Positions 22,783-36,425 of a stretch of 64,000 bases of DNA are shown here, piece by piece; the first letter of the stretch is position 1; each line of letters begins with the position of its first letter. The stretch is from Calonectria ilicicola. Lineage: Eukaryota > Ascomycota > Sordariomycetes > Hypocreales > Nectriaceae. A model generated the notes under the pieces. The model worked only from the letters and a program-made list of their open reading frames with translations. It was not told the origin of the DNA and made no database searches. The DNA is taken from the NCBI GenBank assembly GCA_020809705.1, contig CP085830.1, forward strand, positions 1,922,001 to 1,986,000, in the 5' to 3' direction. The position numbers and the translations under genes are program-made.

Positions 22783-25700
22783 CTACTCAGCTTCTACTTC
22801 TTCGTCTTCTCTCTCCAACTCATCTCGCTCATCAAAGTCATCACCATCTGTGTAGTCTAGCTTCTCCTGCTGGGCGATGGCCTGTGCCGAGACGATCTCT
22901 GCAAGTCTCTTCAACCGAGGAGTTTGGAGCCCTGTTCAATTAGTCAGTTGAAAATTGTATGCGTAATGACGGCCTATACTTACACGAAGGTGTGTACGTC
23001 TCAAGAGCGGTGATGACTCTGGGCTCGGCGATTTCATATGGACCACTGTCGTCCATATCTACGGCTTGCAACAGCAGTACATCGCTCTTCTCTGTCACGC
23101 GCGAAGCCACTGCCTTCATAATCTCACCGTTGATCGGTTGCTCATAGTCGGCAACTAGATACTGGTTAAGAAGCTTCTGGATTTGATTGGGTGAAAGCCT
23201 AACACGGGTCAACTAGGTTAATCAAACAACTCGATAGGAGAGGTACTCACATCCAACAGATATCTTGGATAATCTCGATATCGTTCAGAGTAGCTTTCTT
23301 AAGCTGGAGAAGCTTGGTGGCTTGCTGAAGAGGTGTTAGCAAATTCGTAAAACAATCTTGAAGCAAATACACTAACCATCAAATGCTCAAGCTGAAGAGT
23401 GCCCTCGGGCATATCATGACTCTTGCACCATTCTTCAATACGCGTGATATTGTAGTTGATCTGGAGGCCACGCTTCCAAGAGAGGAAATTTCGTCTCATC
23501 AGCAGATCGTTGAACGCCGTAACGCCAACCAAGCGCAGGAGTTCTGTGATAGTCTGAGTGATAATAGAATCCTCAAGATAGTAGGCCTTCATCGCCCTGA
23601 ACACACTGTTAAGCAGGCTGAGCAGGTTGTCCATGCTGTAAGCCGGTGTCGAGTTGGTTTGCAGGAGCTTGCCTAGGAATCTGCTGCTCTCGTTGGTAAC
23701 AAAACCAGGCAGTGACTGGGACTCAATAATAGCAGGGATAATCATCTTGTGCAGCTTCTTCTTCAAGACTTTCATCCAAGTGTGATAAATGTTGAATTCT
23801 AGACTTTCAAGATCATGCTTGACAATTTCAAGCAGTCGGTCGTATTCATAGTTGTCAGACTTCTGGGCTTCATACCAATCCTCTGCAAGGAAGACGAATG
23901 ACAGCATTTCATGTACGTTAGACAGCCAGAAGGCACCAGGGTTGATGGCCTCATCGCCATCGTGCTGCATCACTTCCTGTTGAATAGATTGCATCACATT
24001 CGCAAGGAAACGCTCCGACTCCTTAACAAAGCCATTGTTCCACATCTCTGAGGTGACCAGGTTGATAAGATACGAAGGGAAGAGCACCTCCTTGTCCGAC
24101 GGAGGAGGAGTGGTGTTGGGGGACGGGATCTTAAGATTCCTGATTAAGCCCATCGTCACTTCCTCATTCAGACCATCCTCGTCAGCAAGGAGACCCTCAA
24201 GCTCCATTTCAATGTTATCGACACCAGGAATAAATGTCGTTCCTGATAGGTTCTGGCGATGGGCAGTGCTCGTAACAGCCATCGAAACAGGTCTAGGGTT
24301 GTAGGCGCCGCTGAAACGATCCATCTCGCGAGGTTCAGCGCCAGCACTACGACGCTTCGGCTTCTTGGCAGACACCAGGTTAATAAGGCCGCTGGCTGCT
24401 GGCACAACAGTAGAAGTACCGTTGGCCAATTCACCGTTCGCCGGAGCGTTTCTCCTTGCCATATCGAGAGCATCGCGCAAAGCGTCAAGTTCTTGCCTCA
24501 AGCTCATGTTGTCCTTCTCATGCTGGGTACTGGTCCTCCTGGCACTCTCCAATTCGGTGTTTGTAGTGCGAAGCGACTCTCGGAGTTCTCGCTCTTCTTC
24601 CTGCATCCTCTTAATATTGGCTGTTGACTCGTCAAAGGCTTGCTGAAGTTTCTTCATTTCGTCCTCCATTGCTTGGAGTCGAGCAACGGCAATACCTGCC
24701 TGGTTGGCTTCGGTCTGCAACTCCTTGGTTCGAGCTTCCAGGGCATTGTGGCGGTTCTTCCATGCTTTGATTTGTCCTTCATAACTTTCGACCTGGGAAA
24801 CCAAGTTCTTATTCTTTTCCTTCATAGAGCCCAGAGACTGAGTCAGCTCGACGACCTTGTTTTCAAGCTTGTAGGAAATCTGCTTCAAATCACGAGCCTC
24901 CTCTCTGGTCTTCTTATACTCCTTGCGAGCAAGCTTACCGCGCCAGAGGCTCTGGATGAGCGTGACCTTCTTGCGGTACTGTCGCCAGGTTCGCAGTTGT
25001 CGGCGTGACCTCCATACTCTTTGGATCAGCAGTGCAGCATTACCCAGGCGTGTCTCCATAATAAGTTTTCTGCGCAAGTATCCCTTGGCTGCCGATTCAA
25101 ACAGAACCATATCCTTTCGGATACGAAGGAAGTTCTTGCGCTGCTTGTGTCCACGCCAGACCCTCTGGATCGTGGTTGCCGCCTTCACCGTTCGCAACTC
25201 CTGAGCAGCCTTCCTTGCCTTCCAGGCTCGGATAACAGACTGGGTCTTGATTACAGCTTCGCGGGCCTCCAGGTAGCGGCGTCGATAGTACTTGGCTCTC
25301 AAATTCTTCTGGATCATAATAGCACAATCATTGAGTCGACTGGTACGGAGATTCTCCAGGAAAGCAAGCATACCAGCTCGGAAAAAGATTTTGGTAAGAC
25401 CAAGCTGATACTTGTCGAGCCCTTTGCCAGTGCTAGTTCCCAACGCCTTCTTCAAAATAGCATCGGCCATGTCACGAATCTCCGACGTCCACTGGGTAGA
25501 TTGTACCAGCATGTAATATCGAAGAGCAAACTCTTCATACGTCCAACGAGTGGGGTAACCAGCAGTGCTAATACGGACAGTCTCGAGGACACCACAAGCA
25601 CGAAGCTGGCTGAGAACCATGGGTCCCTCAAATTTCCATGCTTCCTTTGCCTCATTGGGCTTGATACATCGGATGTAGTGTACATCAGTGTTGTTGATAG

Positions 25701-27888
25701 TGTTCATCAACTCAATCAAGGATGAACGGAAGATGCCACCAAGTGTGGGCTTTCGGTTCACAGCCACACCAATCTTTCTACCGGCGGGTTTGACAGCATT
25801 TGAAGAGGATGATGCAACATCCTTTTCTCGGACAGCCGAGGCAGCATCCAAGACTTGTTTGAGGAATTCATTAGTGGTCGCGCGAAGGACAGCCATATGT
25901 TCGTCAGGGACAGTGTCACGGTTCTTCTCGATGAAACCCTCGGATTCGTAGGTAACGTCAACAGCATAGTGACAAACAGTGAATGCAGATTTGCCAAATC
26001 GAGGCTTCTTGTAAAACTTGTGCTTCTTATCAGTCGAGTAGTTGTGGTGCAACTTGGTGACAAATTGTTCGTCCGATCCCATAGGAAGTCGAGACTCTTC
26101 ATCGAGAAGTGAAAGAATTCCCAACTTGCCTTCGATGAGGTCAATACAGGGCTGATTGTCGGAGAAGTCGATAAACGTCCAATCGATCTGTTCTCTCAAG
26201 TACTCTTCCTGCTCCAGTTTAAAAACGTGCTGGTTGAATTCCTGCTGTAGCTTCTCGTTTGCATAATTAATACAGAACTGCTCAAACGAGTTCTTTGCAA
26301 AATGTTCGAAACCATAAATATCCAAGACACCAATGAAGGAGTTAACACGACTCAAAACTTCTTCGGCAGCCAGACTGTGGTTAATGATATCAACGAGCCA
26401 GTCGAATAAACTCGAGTAGATGAACTTAGCAACAGAGTCTCGAACGACGATAGCCTGGGCCTGGCTAAGGTTTGAAGTGATCTTCTCACCACGGGTGACG
26501 AGCTGTTTTTTGACAATCCACTTGGAGAACTCGGTTGCATTGACACCGAGTATTTCACAGGCCCGTTCCAAAGACGGTTCCGTCGGGGCCAAGACACTGT
26601 CGTTCCGTGAAGCCGTGATTTTAACATTGCCTAGATGCAATAGACCAGCTAACAGCTTAAAGATAGCAGACTGCTGGGCTTCTGAAACCCCGATCGTACC
26701 CAGGGATTTCTTAGTCGCTTCGAATTCGGCCTTGTCATCCACGCCGTCGATTGTGGGACAGTTTCCTTGGTTCAGGTACTCGAACTGCTCAATTGGAAGA
26801 ATACTCAGCTCCTGGCGCTCCTTCTCAGAAGCACCAGCAACAAGCTGATAAAAAATGTGGTAGTTTCGCTCCTTGAGAGGCTGGAAAACGAGACGTGATC
26901 GCTCTAGCAGATATGTCCGAATCTTAGCACCAATAATGTTCGTCTTGTCGTCGAACATAATCTCGATGTACTTTCCGAATCGCGAGGAGTTGTCGTTTCT
27001 TGTCGTCTTCGCGTTACCGAATGCTTCCATGATGGGATTTGTTGCCAGGATCTGTTCTTCTGTTTCACTCATAGATTCGTGGCCACGCTTTGTTTTACCC
27101 CCTGGGTTGTCTGGGGCCTCTCTAGTAGCAAAGTATCGCATAATATACTTGGCACTGACAGTCTTTCCAGCACCTGATTCTCCGGATACTACTACAGTCT
27201 GGTTCTTTCCATCTCGTATCATGTCTCTATGATAATGGTCAGCATTAGCCAGCCTGTATGCAAGGATAGTTCATACATGAAAGCCTCTTCAGCAATGGCG
27301 AATAAATGAGGGGCCTGGGTCGCTCGTTGTTTTCCAGCATAGACCTGTACCATGCCAGGAACATAGAGGGAGTCTACTCGAGCGAAGGGGTTGGTGGCAA
27401 TCAGGACAATACCACTGTAAGTATAAATCTCCTTCTGGAGATATCGCAGTCGAATCGCTTGCAAAACTATAAGGAGTTGTTGTCAGCACATGTTTCGCAA
27501 ACTGCATGGCTACATCATGGAGATGCTAAACCATCTAGAGTCGACGTACCAGCTGGCTCGTTGAGATGGGACAAGTTTGTAAGATCGTCGCTCGCCTCAA
27601 GCATGGTCGGGTTCATGAGGGGGGGCAGGGCAGGGTCAGAACCGCTCTGCAATCCCTCGGCAGAGACCTCGATGGTTTTTGTCTATATCGAAATGGTACG
27701 TCAGTCAAGCCCTAGGACGGGAAGTATCATCATAACGATATGGGGACACCAACCTCGCCATTCTCAAGCTGGAACTCAAGCTTGACCTTGGAACCCTCAA
27801 CAGTCTTGTTGATGAGCTCGGAGGCTACCCAGCCCTCAGCAGCATCGGGCTGCCACGCTCGTGTGCCGACATCGTAAGTCGATGCCAT
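22783..27888 (-). CDS. myoE: Class V myosin heavy chain (MyoE/Myo2 type)
   Basis: Seven exons (27888-27754, 27682-27550, 27466-27277, 27226-23377, 23324-23251, 23198-22984, 22931-22783) encode 1581 residues. The SH3-like N-terminus has TRAWQPDAAEGWVASELI. The motor follows with NPFARVDSLYVPGMVQVYAGK, P-loop GESGAGKT (168-175), switch I NDNSSRFGKYIEI, switch II DIYGFEHF and the actin-binding region to HYIRCIKPN. About six IQ motifs (AAxxIQRVWRG type) bind calmodulin light chains. Next come a coiled coil, a Ser/Pro linker, the DIL cargo-binding domain (YEYDRLLEIVKHDLESLEF and onward) and a short acidic tail. It carries secretory vesicles along actin to the hyphal tip. The exon C/D join reads EEAFIDMIRDG. 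Confidence 0.97.
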
Positions 27889-30829
27889 GGAGGCTGTGAT
27901 TCGGCCAGGAGGCGCGAGACCGGAGACGATAGAAGGTAGAGACTACAGGAAAGCGGCGGCAGGACTAGGGAGCGGCGAACGAAGCTGAGTGGCGGAAGGC
28001 ATTCATGAGCAGACGGGTGATGAAAGAAGCAAAGTCGATCAATGAGAAGAAAGGGGTGTCGGTGACCGCGGCACAGGATTGGCGTGGTCGTCTTCACGAT
28101 TTTGTTACGCTGACCGCACCCGCCTTTTTGGCTTGCTTGCGCAATGAGTGATCGACTATCGGTGTCAGTCGGTGTCGTTGGAGGGGCGTTGTCTGTCCTT
28201 TGGGACGGAGCAAGATGTGAACGGAGAGGTCGTGGACTTTTTCTGTCCTTGGGGGGGGAGAAGTGCTCGCCGGCAAGGGGTCGAGACAGAGAGTCGCACA
28301 CAAGACAATAGAAGGTAAAGGCAAATTGAACGAGCTGGAGGTCCAAGGTTGGACACAGTGATGCCAGCACGCGTTTTGCTCCTGATTCAAGGGTCAGGTA
28401 CTGCAGCCGCACGGGCACGGGGGCACGGAGCACACAGCACGGGGGGCAAGAAGCAGAGGAACAGGGGGTCGGGAGGGGGCCCATATGTTAGGACCAAAGT
28501 GTATCTGGTGGCTGAAGTCGAAGTATCTCATCTGGCATTTTTCTAGTGTTCTATACATGGCTCCCTACTCAAAAATACATGCAGCGCTAGCTCCAATGGC
28601 TTTGTGGAGGGCTTCTGGGGCCCAGCCTCAGCTCCCAGAAAGCTGGCCTCAGCGGGATTAGGGGCTCTAGGACCGCTATGGGACCATGGTTGCGGCCAAT
28701 GAGGGGCCGACCCGTCCGCGTCTTTTGGTGTCGCCGACTTTAGAGGGGGTAAAAGGCGAGGCAAGCCATCTCCATGTAATAACCCGCCGTTGGGGCTCGA
28801 TTTCCGTTGACACTGTGTTCTAATAAACAGCTGCGGAAGCGAAGTGATGACATCCCGTAGCTGAACACACAAAGCGAATGGGCAATGTCCAAACCTTGAA
28901 AGACGAGGGGCAATGGAGAAAATAAAAGGGGGGCGGCCCGAAATTCAAGGTACTGCTAGCCAGTCTTACGTAGGGAGCTTACCAGCAATGCGTTCTCCGG
29001 ATGGGCGGTAAGGACGTTTGATGCACGCACGTCCTGTAGTGTGTTATTGTCAGCCAGGGAAGAGGTATAAACAATATGTTCCGGAGATTCTCGCCAATGC
29101 TCCCCCTAGCATAGCCGTCGGGGGTTATTGACAAAGTGCATGGTTCCTTTGACCACAATTAATTTGCATGACGGTCCCGGTCGAACAAACAAGCACCAAA
29201 CGTACTAAGGAGGAGGCTATTTTTTTTTTTTTGAAGTGGGGGAGAGCTTCAGTGTTTGTTCTAGACAGCATTCAATGGGTCGCAGACAGAGTGGCTGTCG
29301 CAGCTGCCAAAAACACAAAGCCAAGCCATCCATCAAGCTGGGTCACAAATGGGAGCTGGAAGAAACCCGACACCAGTGTGGGAAATGAGGACTTTCCAGG
29401 GGTAGGGCTTCTCCTGCCGTCCTCAATGGAGATGAGATGTGCGAACCCGACCGAACTGAGTACTCTGTACTTCCCCAGTATTCCACCCCAGCCATCAAAC
29501 CCACCAGGCCAGACCCAGCCAAGCCTAGCCAGGAGGTACGAGGGTGCTCCAAGCTGATATTAGAAGTTAACGGACAGAAGCAGTGTCAGTTCAGCAACAT
29601 GTTACCAGAGTACACTTGTAGCAAACTCAAAGTCAGGGTGTGCACCCCATTGGGATCAATACCTGAAGAGAGGCGGGTGGGCAAGTTCGCGGAGGATAGA
29701 TGTGTGTATATATGACAGAGGTGAGTGATGAGTGGCCAGGCATCTTTAAAAGTGACAGCACAGTGTAAAATACACCGCAACGCCACTCCTCAGCACAGAA
29801 CGAAGAAGAAAAACATCAAAGACGGTGATACAAACAGTTAGTCAAAAATAAATGAGGACTATATGAACGGTTCTACTCATTCAGTATTCTGTGTTTTCAT
29901 ACTCTGTCTTGTTTATTTTAATTTATTTATTGATTTTATACATTTGTTTAAGGCGTTTTGGGTGAGCCACTTTTCTTCCTGTGCTGGGTGGGCAAGCAGC
30001 CAACTTGTCCTATCCCCATTCCCCCAACATTCAAATCATCCCTGACGTCAAAGCCAATTCACCTGCATGTCCAGACGCACATGCCAGAGCGAGGTCCCTG
30101 CAGTATCTCCCACCAGCTGCCAGTACAGGACCAACTGTAACCCCTACTACCCGAACTGCGTATCACCTCGGATACTACCCACGAATAGGCGTTGCTATGA
30201 GTGCAAAAAGTCGCTATCGGGACGCGGGGATAGGTAATTATTGTGTCTCTTCAATGTCCACATTTTTCTATCCAACAAATCCAACCTGTATAAAATATCT
30301 CATTGCCAGTTTGCGTTGAAGCATCGTCTCGCACGTTACAACTTCGTTGAGTTCCACGTCTCCCCCCCACCTTCATATGTACAGTGCATTGTATGCTTGG
30401 GACCGGCCTCGAACGCCAGCCCCAACCATTGTAAAACACCGGCCCCCTTCACTCGCCTAGCACAGTGCAGTTTTGTTCCTCAGGATCCGTGGTCCATCCG
30501 ACCGGCGCCGGAACTCGTCACCACAACATGAACATTCAAATGCGAGCAGAGGGACCAAGCCAGCCTTTCACGACAAGACACGCTCTCCACCATCGTAATG
30601 TCATACCCTGTGTTTTCGCCCAAAAAAGAAAGAAAGAAAAGGTCAGCCCATGGATCTTGCTCGATGCAAACAGTCATGTGCCTCAAGCCACTTCGGTTCG
30701 TCCTTTGCTAGATGCGCTGCGTAGCCTGTTTTCATTTTTTTTTCCATTTCCCTCTTTTTTGTTTATTCCTACCGTACCCTAATTTCAATCACAAAGGCTC
30801 AGCTTCATCCATCAACTTACAGGTGCATC
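27889..30829. other. Long gene-free stretch upstream of myosin V
   Basis: About 2.9 kb lies between the myosin V start and the 3' end of the phosphoglycerate dehydrogenase gene. The first 600 bases are probably myosin V 5' UTR or promoter and are rich in short G and C runs. Open frames up to 219 codons (for example 28484-27825, which runs into the myosin start) have low-complexity Ser/Pro/Leu composition and no family motif. I see no tRNA or repeat. Confidence 0.5.
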
Positions 30830-32662
30830 TTAGTAAAGGACTCGGGTCATGATTCGCGCTACAAGATACCACATTAGTTGACGTTTGTTCATCTTGGACC
30901 CCGCATGACTTACAACTCTGCGCCTCAAGACTCTCCATGATTTCCTTGATTTCCTCGTACCGAACATTACTAATGTCGGCCATCAGATAGGCCACCTATC
31001 CATAGTTAGCTTAGTCACAATGATGACATCCAAAGCAACCCTACATCGCCTCTGCTATCACTGATCTGCTTATCGACATTGTGATCACCCAGAATTTCGT
31101 TGACTTGTTGTCAAACATTAGCGCAATGAACACTTCGTTGAGATTTTTAAGGTTCCATTACCCTTTCGGAGCACACCAGGGACGTTGCGGTGAATGTAGA
31201 TAACACGAGCGTGATCGGGCTCGTCCAGAGTAAGCGATCGCATTTGCACCTCAGGCATGTTAACACTGCCCAGAGTGATGCCCTGGTTGATGTATCGCAC
31301 CAGGGCGTCGCTAACTGCAAAGGGGTCAGTTACCGTCTCGTTTTACAATCGATACATTTGCAAACACTTACCCTCAATACCGATCGCGCGCTGAGCTTCC
31401 TCGGTGCTTCCACCAATGTGAGGAGTGAGAATAACATTCTTCAGGCTCCTGAGCTCCTCTCCCCAAGAGTTAAGGCTACTGTTGAAGTAGTCACCGTTGG
31501 CGGCAGGCTCATTAGGGAAGACGTCAAGGGCAGCACCAGCAATCTTTCCGGAGCGAGAGGCCTTGATCAGAGCAGGAATATCCACAACACTACCACGACT
31601 GGCATTGATAAGGTAGGAGCCATCCTTCATGTGCTCGAACTGAGCGGTAGAGATCAGGTTGCGGGTTTCGGGCAAATCGGGTACGTGGAGGGTAACAAAG
31701 TCGCTCTCCTCGAGGAGATTCTCGAGGGTGGGAACTTGGCGGGACGTTCCCAGAGCCATAAGGGTCACAACATCATAGTAAATGACGTTCATTCCCATAG
31801 CCTCGGCGAGTACAGAAAGCTGCGAGCCGATATGACCGTATCCAACAATACCTAGAACCAAATACAATTCAGCCAACAGTACTAGGAGCTTCCTTAATTG
31901 CAACAAATCAGGAACATACCAAGGGTTTTTCCACGGATCTCCCAGCACTTAGAGCTGACTTTGTTCCAGGTACCTCGATGCATTTCGTTGGATCGATCGC
32001 TGAGTTGGCGAGCGAGTGTAATAATCTCGGCAATTACAAGCTCGGCAACGCTTCGGGAGTTGGCGAAGGGGGAATTGAAGACGGAAATACCATGATGGGC
32101 AGCATATTCGAGATTAACCTGGTTAGTGCCGATACAAAAGCAGCCGATGACGAGGAGGTTCTTGGCCTCCTTGAGGACCTTCTCGGTCAGTTTAGTCTTG
32201 GAACGGATACCAATAACATGGACATCGCTAAATTTAAAGAAATCAGTCACCATCTTCAGCAAGAGCGACCCCAATCCAGTTTTGGGACATGGTGAGAGGC
32301 CAATTGGGGGGGGACAAATATGGGTCACTCATGGTAAACAACAAAACTTACCGGATCTTTTCAATGAGTTGATCCTCGGGAAGGGAGGTCTTGATGGCTT
32401 CGACCTGATAACCTTGTCCCCTCAAAATCTCCTGCCCACTGACGTTCACATTCTCGAGCAGCAAGATTTTAATATCCTGTGTGTTGAAGGGCTTAAGGCT
32501 CTTGGGGGCGCTGCGATGAGCTAGAGCGCCGCCAAAGCTGCCAGGCGGCGATTGAAATGTGGCAATGGGGGAGGCCGAGAGGTTCTGGTTCCAGCTATGG
32601 GAGACAGACTTCGAGAACGAAGCCGGGGGGTTGGAGGCATTGATGTCTTGAGCCAGAGTCAT
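30830..32662 (-). CDS. ser33: D-3-phosphoglycerate dehydrogenase (Ser3/Ser33)
   Basis: Seven exons (32662-32352, 32227-31920, 31851-31372, 31314-31162, 31103-31045, 30995-30914, 30858-30830) give 473 residues. The enzyme opens the phosphoserine route to serine by NAD-dependent oxidation of 3-phosphoglycerate. Motifs are the substrate-domain IGCFCIGTNQVNLEYA and FNSPFANSRSVAEL, the Rossmann loop GKTLGIVGYGHIGSQLS, the catalytic Arg-Glu-His set in NASRGSVVD, LDVFPNEP and LTPHIGGSTEEAQ, and a C-terminal ACT domain (HNVDKQISDSRGDVAYLM). The last exon is 29 nt and ends RIMTRVLY, as in fungal Ser33. An N-terminal extension of about 55 residues precedes KILLLENV, typical of fungal forms. Confidence 0.96.
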
Positions 32663-34889
32663 GGTGGCGGATGGCTGTGAAGCAAAGATTCCAAGACGGA
32701 GTGGAGGGGTAAATTTGTTCGAGTTGGAGGAGAGGCGGGGTACTGGAGGGGGGCTATTATTTATGTGAGTGACGTTTGCGGCCTCTGGCTTAAATTGACG
32801 GGTCAGATGGGGTATGGAGTCATTGGATGAGACGAGAGGCTCTTTGCCCAAGCTGAGGGTTTATTTATTTATTACAATTATTAGAGCGAGACGAAGCGCC
32901 AATGACTCTTCGTCATGAGAAGTGGACCGTGGTTGGGATGAGGCGTAGACACATCGCATGTGCGACGGGCCGGCTCATGCATGGGGGTCGGAGACGACGT
33001 ATTGAGAACCTCTCCCGACATCCGACAGCCATAGCTGAGTCACAATTTGCTAGCCTGGCTCCAAAATACAATGCTGAGTTCTTTCCAATGAAACTGCCTG
33101 GTTTCCTCTACTAGGACCGTGTCGAACCGCAAGGGTTTCCGTTAGAGCAGGGAGCGTTGAGGAAAAATTTCTTGCCCAGTGGCATGAGTGCTCGAATAAA
33201 CTTTTTTTTTTTCTGTGCAGTGCAGTCCGACGGCGGCCAGGGCGCTACACACCAAAACTCGCCACTGGCAGAGCTCCGAACACCGCAATCCTCGACAATA
33301 GGGCACGTCTCCGGTAGCCCCGCCATCCGCTGCCACCATGCCGTTATGCGATGGCGTCAATCCTTCCATACCGGCCCTACCTTGTGGTCTAGCCCAGAAA
33401 ACATTACGCATCATGGTGCTCCATAATGTATTATAAGATAATCCTGGTCCGTCCGAGGGCCGTGGCTATCGATTAATAACAATCGGTCTCGTTTTCGTCT
33501 GCGGGCCCTCTCCAGGCGTTTCCGCTTTGAGCAGTCCCGCAAAAGCCTGCATATGAGCTCGCATTCTTAGATGCAACACCCTTTTGGTCCTTGAATACCA
33601 AAGCGTCAGCCTTTAGCGGAGAGCATGCCGTGCCGCAAGCAAATGGTTGGTTGAGCGATTCCCGGGCGTCTACACCTATGCTTGTTGCATGTTCCTTGTT
33701 TCCGTTCGGGTGTCGATATGAAGCCCAAATGGAGAGCGCAGAACAAAGTTGCTCTAACGTTTAGACATGTCATGGCCTAGAGCAGCAAGAAAACATCCGC
33801 ATTCAATTGAGGGGTACGGCACCGAGACTAGCCAATGACCCATGAAATAAATTCATTACCCTGTACTAGTATGTGTTTGGAATTGCTGTCGGGATTTGAA
33901 ATGGTGCGGCACTTGTTTTGTAATTCTCAGTTTTGTATTTGTTGTATTGAGTCATGACATCCATATACTACCCTATAGCACATCGCCTCACTTGTCTTTC
34001 AAAATTTTACCGCTTCCCAATTAGAATGGGGCAGTGCCGACAATGAAGTTGTGTGTCCCTCAAATGAGAAATGATGAGTGTACAGTTGGCACTGGGGACC
34101 AAACATATTATTTTAAAATGCCGTCTAGCATGGCCTGTGTGCTAAATGGTGGTTTGTAGCATCCACTTGAACACTCAAGTGAGGCCAACCCAGTTTCTCT
34201 TCTTCTTTTTTTGACAAATGAAACATATGATCCTGGAACCTTAGCCAAGAACCAATATGCTGTGGTCATGGATCCGGAGGTCCACAGGGAGCAAGGTGCT
34301 GCCCCTGCCGATGAAGATCCCGGTGGAAATCTTTGCCGGTCCCGTCCACAACACTCGGCCGACCCAACAAATAATTTAATCTCACTTTCACAACACATCA
34401 GTATGAGAGGAAGGGGACGATGACAAGGGAAGACGAGAATTAGGAGACATAAAATTGTACACCAAACTCGCACCCAAAGTGGCGACGGATCATTCTCTAT
34501 TATGCACCCAGAAAACCCTGCTCCCTTTGAGACCTTCACTGCCTTACCTCCATGTCGGGGTCAAATCAAACACATGAAAAACAAACAGAAAAAAGAAACC
34601 CCCGAAAAAAGTGACTGCGACATCAAGGAAACATGATCGCGGGCCGACTCTGCCCCTGGCTGTCTGTCTATCAGATGGTCCCCGAAATTTTGCAACCTTG
34701 GGTACCGTAAAGATGACTATCAACTGTTGAGCTATCTTGAAAACGGCACCGGCTGGATTGCCGACCTGCTCTGGCCGCTTCCTCTGCTCTGTAGCCTTTT
34801 TCCGAGTCCGCCGATTGCCTCTGTCTGAACCGGTGGCTCCAGTACCCTTCAAAGATAAAAATCCTTCGTGTCATGAAACGTTGCGTCGC
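32663..34889. other. Long gene-free stretch between ser33 and nap1
   Basis: About 2.2 kb holds the promoter of ser33 and the 3' flank of nap1. Open frames (for example 34539-34108, 143 codons) lack recognisable features and normal codon structure. No RNA gene or repeat was seen. Confidence 0.5.
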
Positions 34890-36425
34890 TTAGCTCTGTT
34901 TGCACTCAGCAGCCTCCTGCTTAGGCTTGCCCGACTCGTCCTGTTCATCTGTGTTAGCTTTCTTCACTGCCGAATCAGGACTATCACATACATCATCATC
35001 AGATTCCTCCTCATCATCGTGGTCCTCACTCAAGTCATCCTCGTCATCATCATCGTCATCATCGAAGCCGTCATCCAGCTCATCCTCTGAGATCTCCTCA
35101 AAAGCAAGAGCCTCTCCAGTGAACCAATCAATGGCACGGGGGATGAGCTTCTCCTTGATGTCCTCACCTAGCTGGTAGTCCAGCTCGAGGCGCTCCTCAA
35201 TGTCCGACTCAGCATCGTCTTCGTCGTCGTCAGTGGGGGCCTTGGGGGGCGAGAAGAAGTTGAAGAATGACTCGGTAGGCACAGTCTTCTTGACAATGCG
35301 GGTTTGCTTGGTGTCTGTTTTGCGAATTAGCTAGTTTGTTCATAGGAACCCCCGAACTAAGGTAGGACGTGGGTTTAATTTATAGCTTACTCTTATTCCT
35401 CTGCTTTTTGCTCTCGACACGCACGGTCAAGTCTTTACCAGGCAACCACTCGATCTTGTCACCCTCAGCGTGGTCATAGATGAAGTCACCACCGTAACCG
35501 CTCTCGTTCTGGTAAAAGTAGGTCTTGGTGATGATTCTGTTCTTGAAGAAATCGTTGGGGGCGAACTCGAAGATAAGGCGGAAGCCAGGCTTGTCGAGGT
35601 ACTCCATTCGGATGTCGGTGATGTGCTTGAGAGCAGCCTCATCACGGTCGGTGATCATCTCGGCCAGGGAGATCTGGTTCTTCATAGCGGAGAGCCAGAA
35701 CTCGGGAATACCAGAGACATTCTCGGAAGCCTCAGACTTGGTCTCTGGTTGAGCAGCGGAGGCACTTTCACTAGCCTCCTCGTCCTCATCCTTCTCACCC
35801 TCCTTGATCTCGTCCTCAGTGGGCTCAGCGTTACCGTTGACAATGTTGGCACGCTTCTCGTAGAGGGGAGAGAACTTGGCGAAGTACTTCTTCTCTAGCT
35901 GGAGAACCTCCTCCTGGAACTCGGCCTCGAGCTTGGAGTGCTCCTTTTGGATGCCCTTGAGACCGGCGACACGGCGGCGGACGGGGGCGGGCAGGGACTC
36001 GATGTAGCCCGATGATTGGCCCACAAGGGAGCCGAGACGACCCTGAATCATCTGGATGAGCTTGGGGTTCTGGGCAAAAACTGAGGCAGCGGCGGCACGG
36101 TCAAAGTCCTCTAAGTAACGGGGTTAGTTCAGCGTCGAAGATGAATCGCGGAAGAAGGCATTTCCACATGGGCAAAAACTCACCCTCCTTGATACTAGCG
36201 ACGCCGGGCTGCTGAGCGTGAGAGGAGATAGGAGCGTTGTTGAGAGGAGTGTTTTGCGGCGTGCTGGATAAGGTGGGGTAGTTAGCAAACTGAGGCGGAA
36301 CAAGAGATGGAGATGGACAGGAAAGAGGGGGAAATCGAGCAGCGGCAACAACGAGATAAGAGGTGGGAGACGACTCACGGTGCGACAGACATGTCGGGTC
36401 GCTTGCCTCGGATGGGTTCGGCCAT
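34890..36425 (-). CDS. nap1: Nucleosome assembly protein 1 (Nap1)
   Basis: Four exons (36425-36379, 36263-36184, 36110-35391, 35314-34890) give 423 residues. The long dimerisation helix runs through [33 protein letters not shown], and the histone-binding alpha/beta part contains [40 protein letters not shown] and [13 protein letters not shown] very acidic tail follows, with DDDDDDDED. The end is ECKQS, so the last four residues form a possible CaaX box (CKQS), as in animal and plant Nap1. Nap1 chaperones H2A-H2B, assembles chromatin and in yeast also acts with Clb2 at the bud neck. A frame on the opposite strand (35470-35898) is a shadow. Confidence 0.96.

Noticed and set aside
27825..28484. 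219-codon minus-strand frame overlapping the myosin V start
   Set aside because: Low-complexity Ser/Pro/Leu content; most likely the GC-rich myosin leader in another frame.
34108..34539. 143-codon minus-strand frame
   Set aside because: Cys- and Ser-rich chance-like composition, no splice sites and no known domain.
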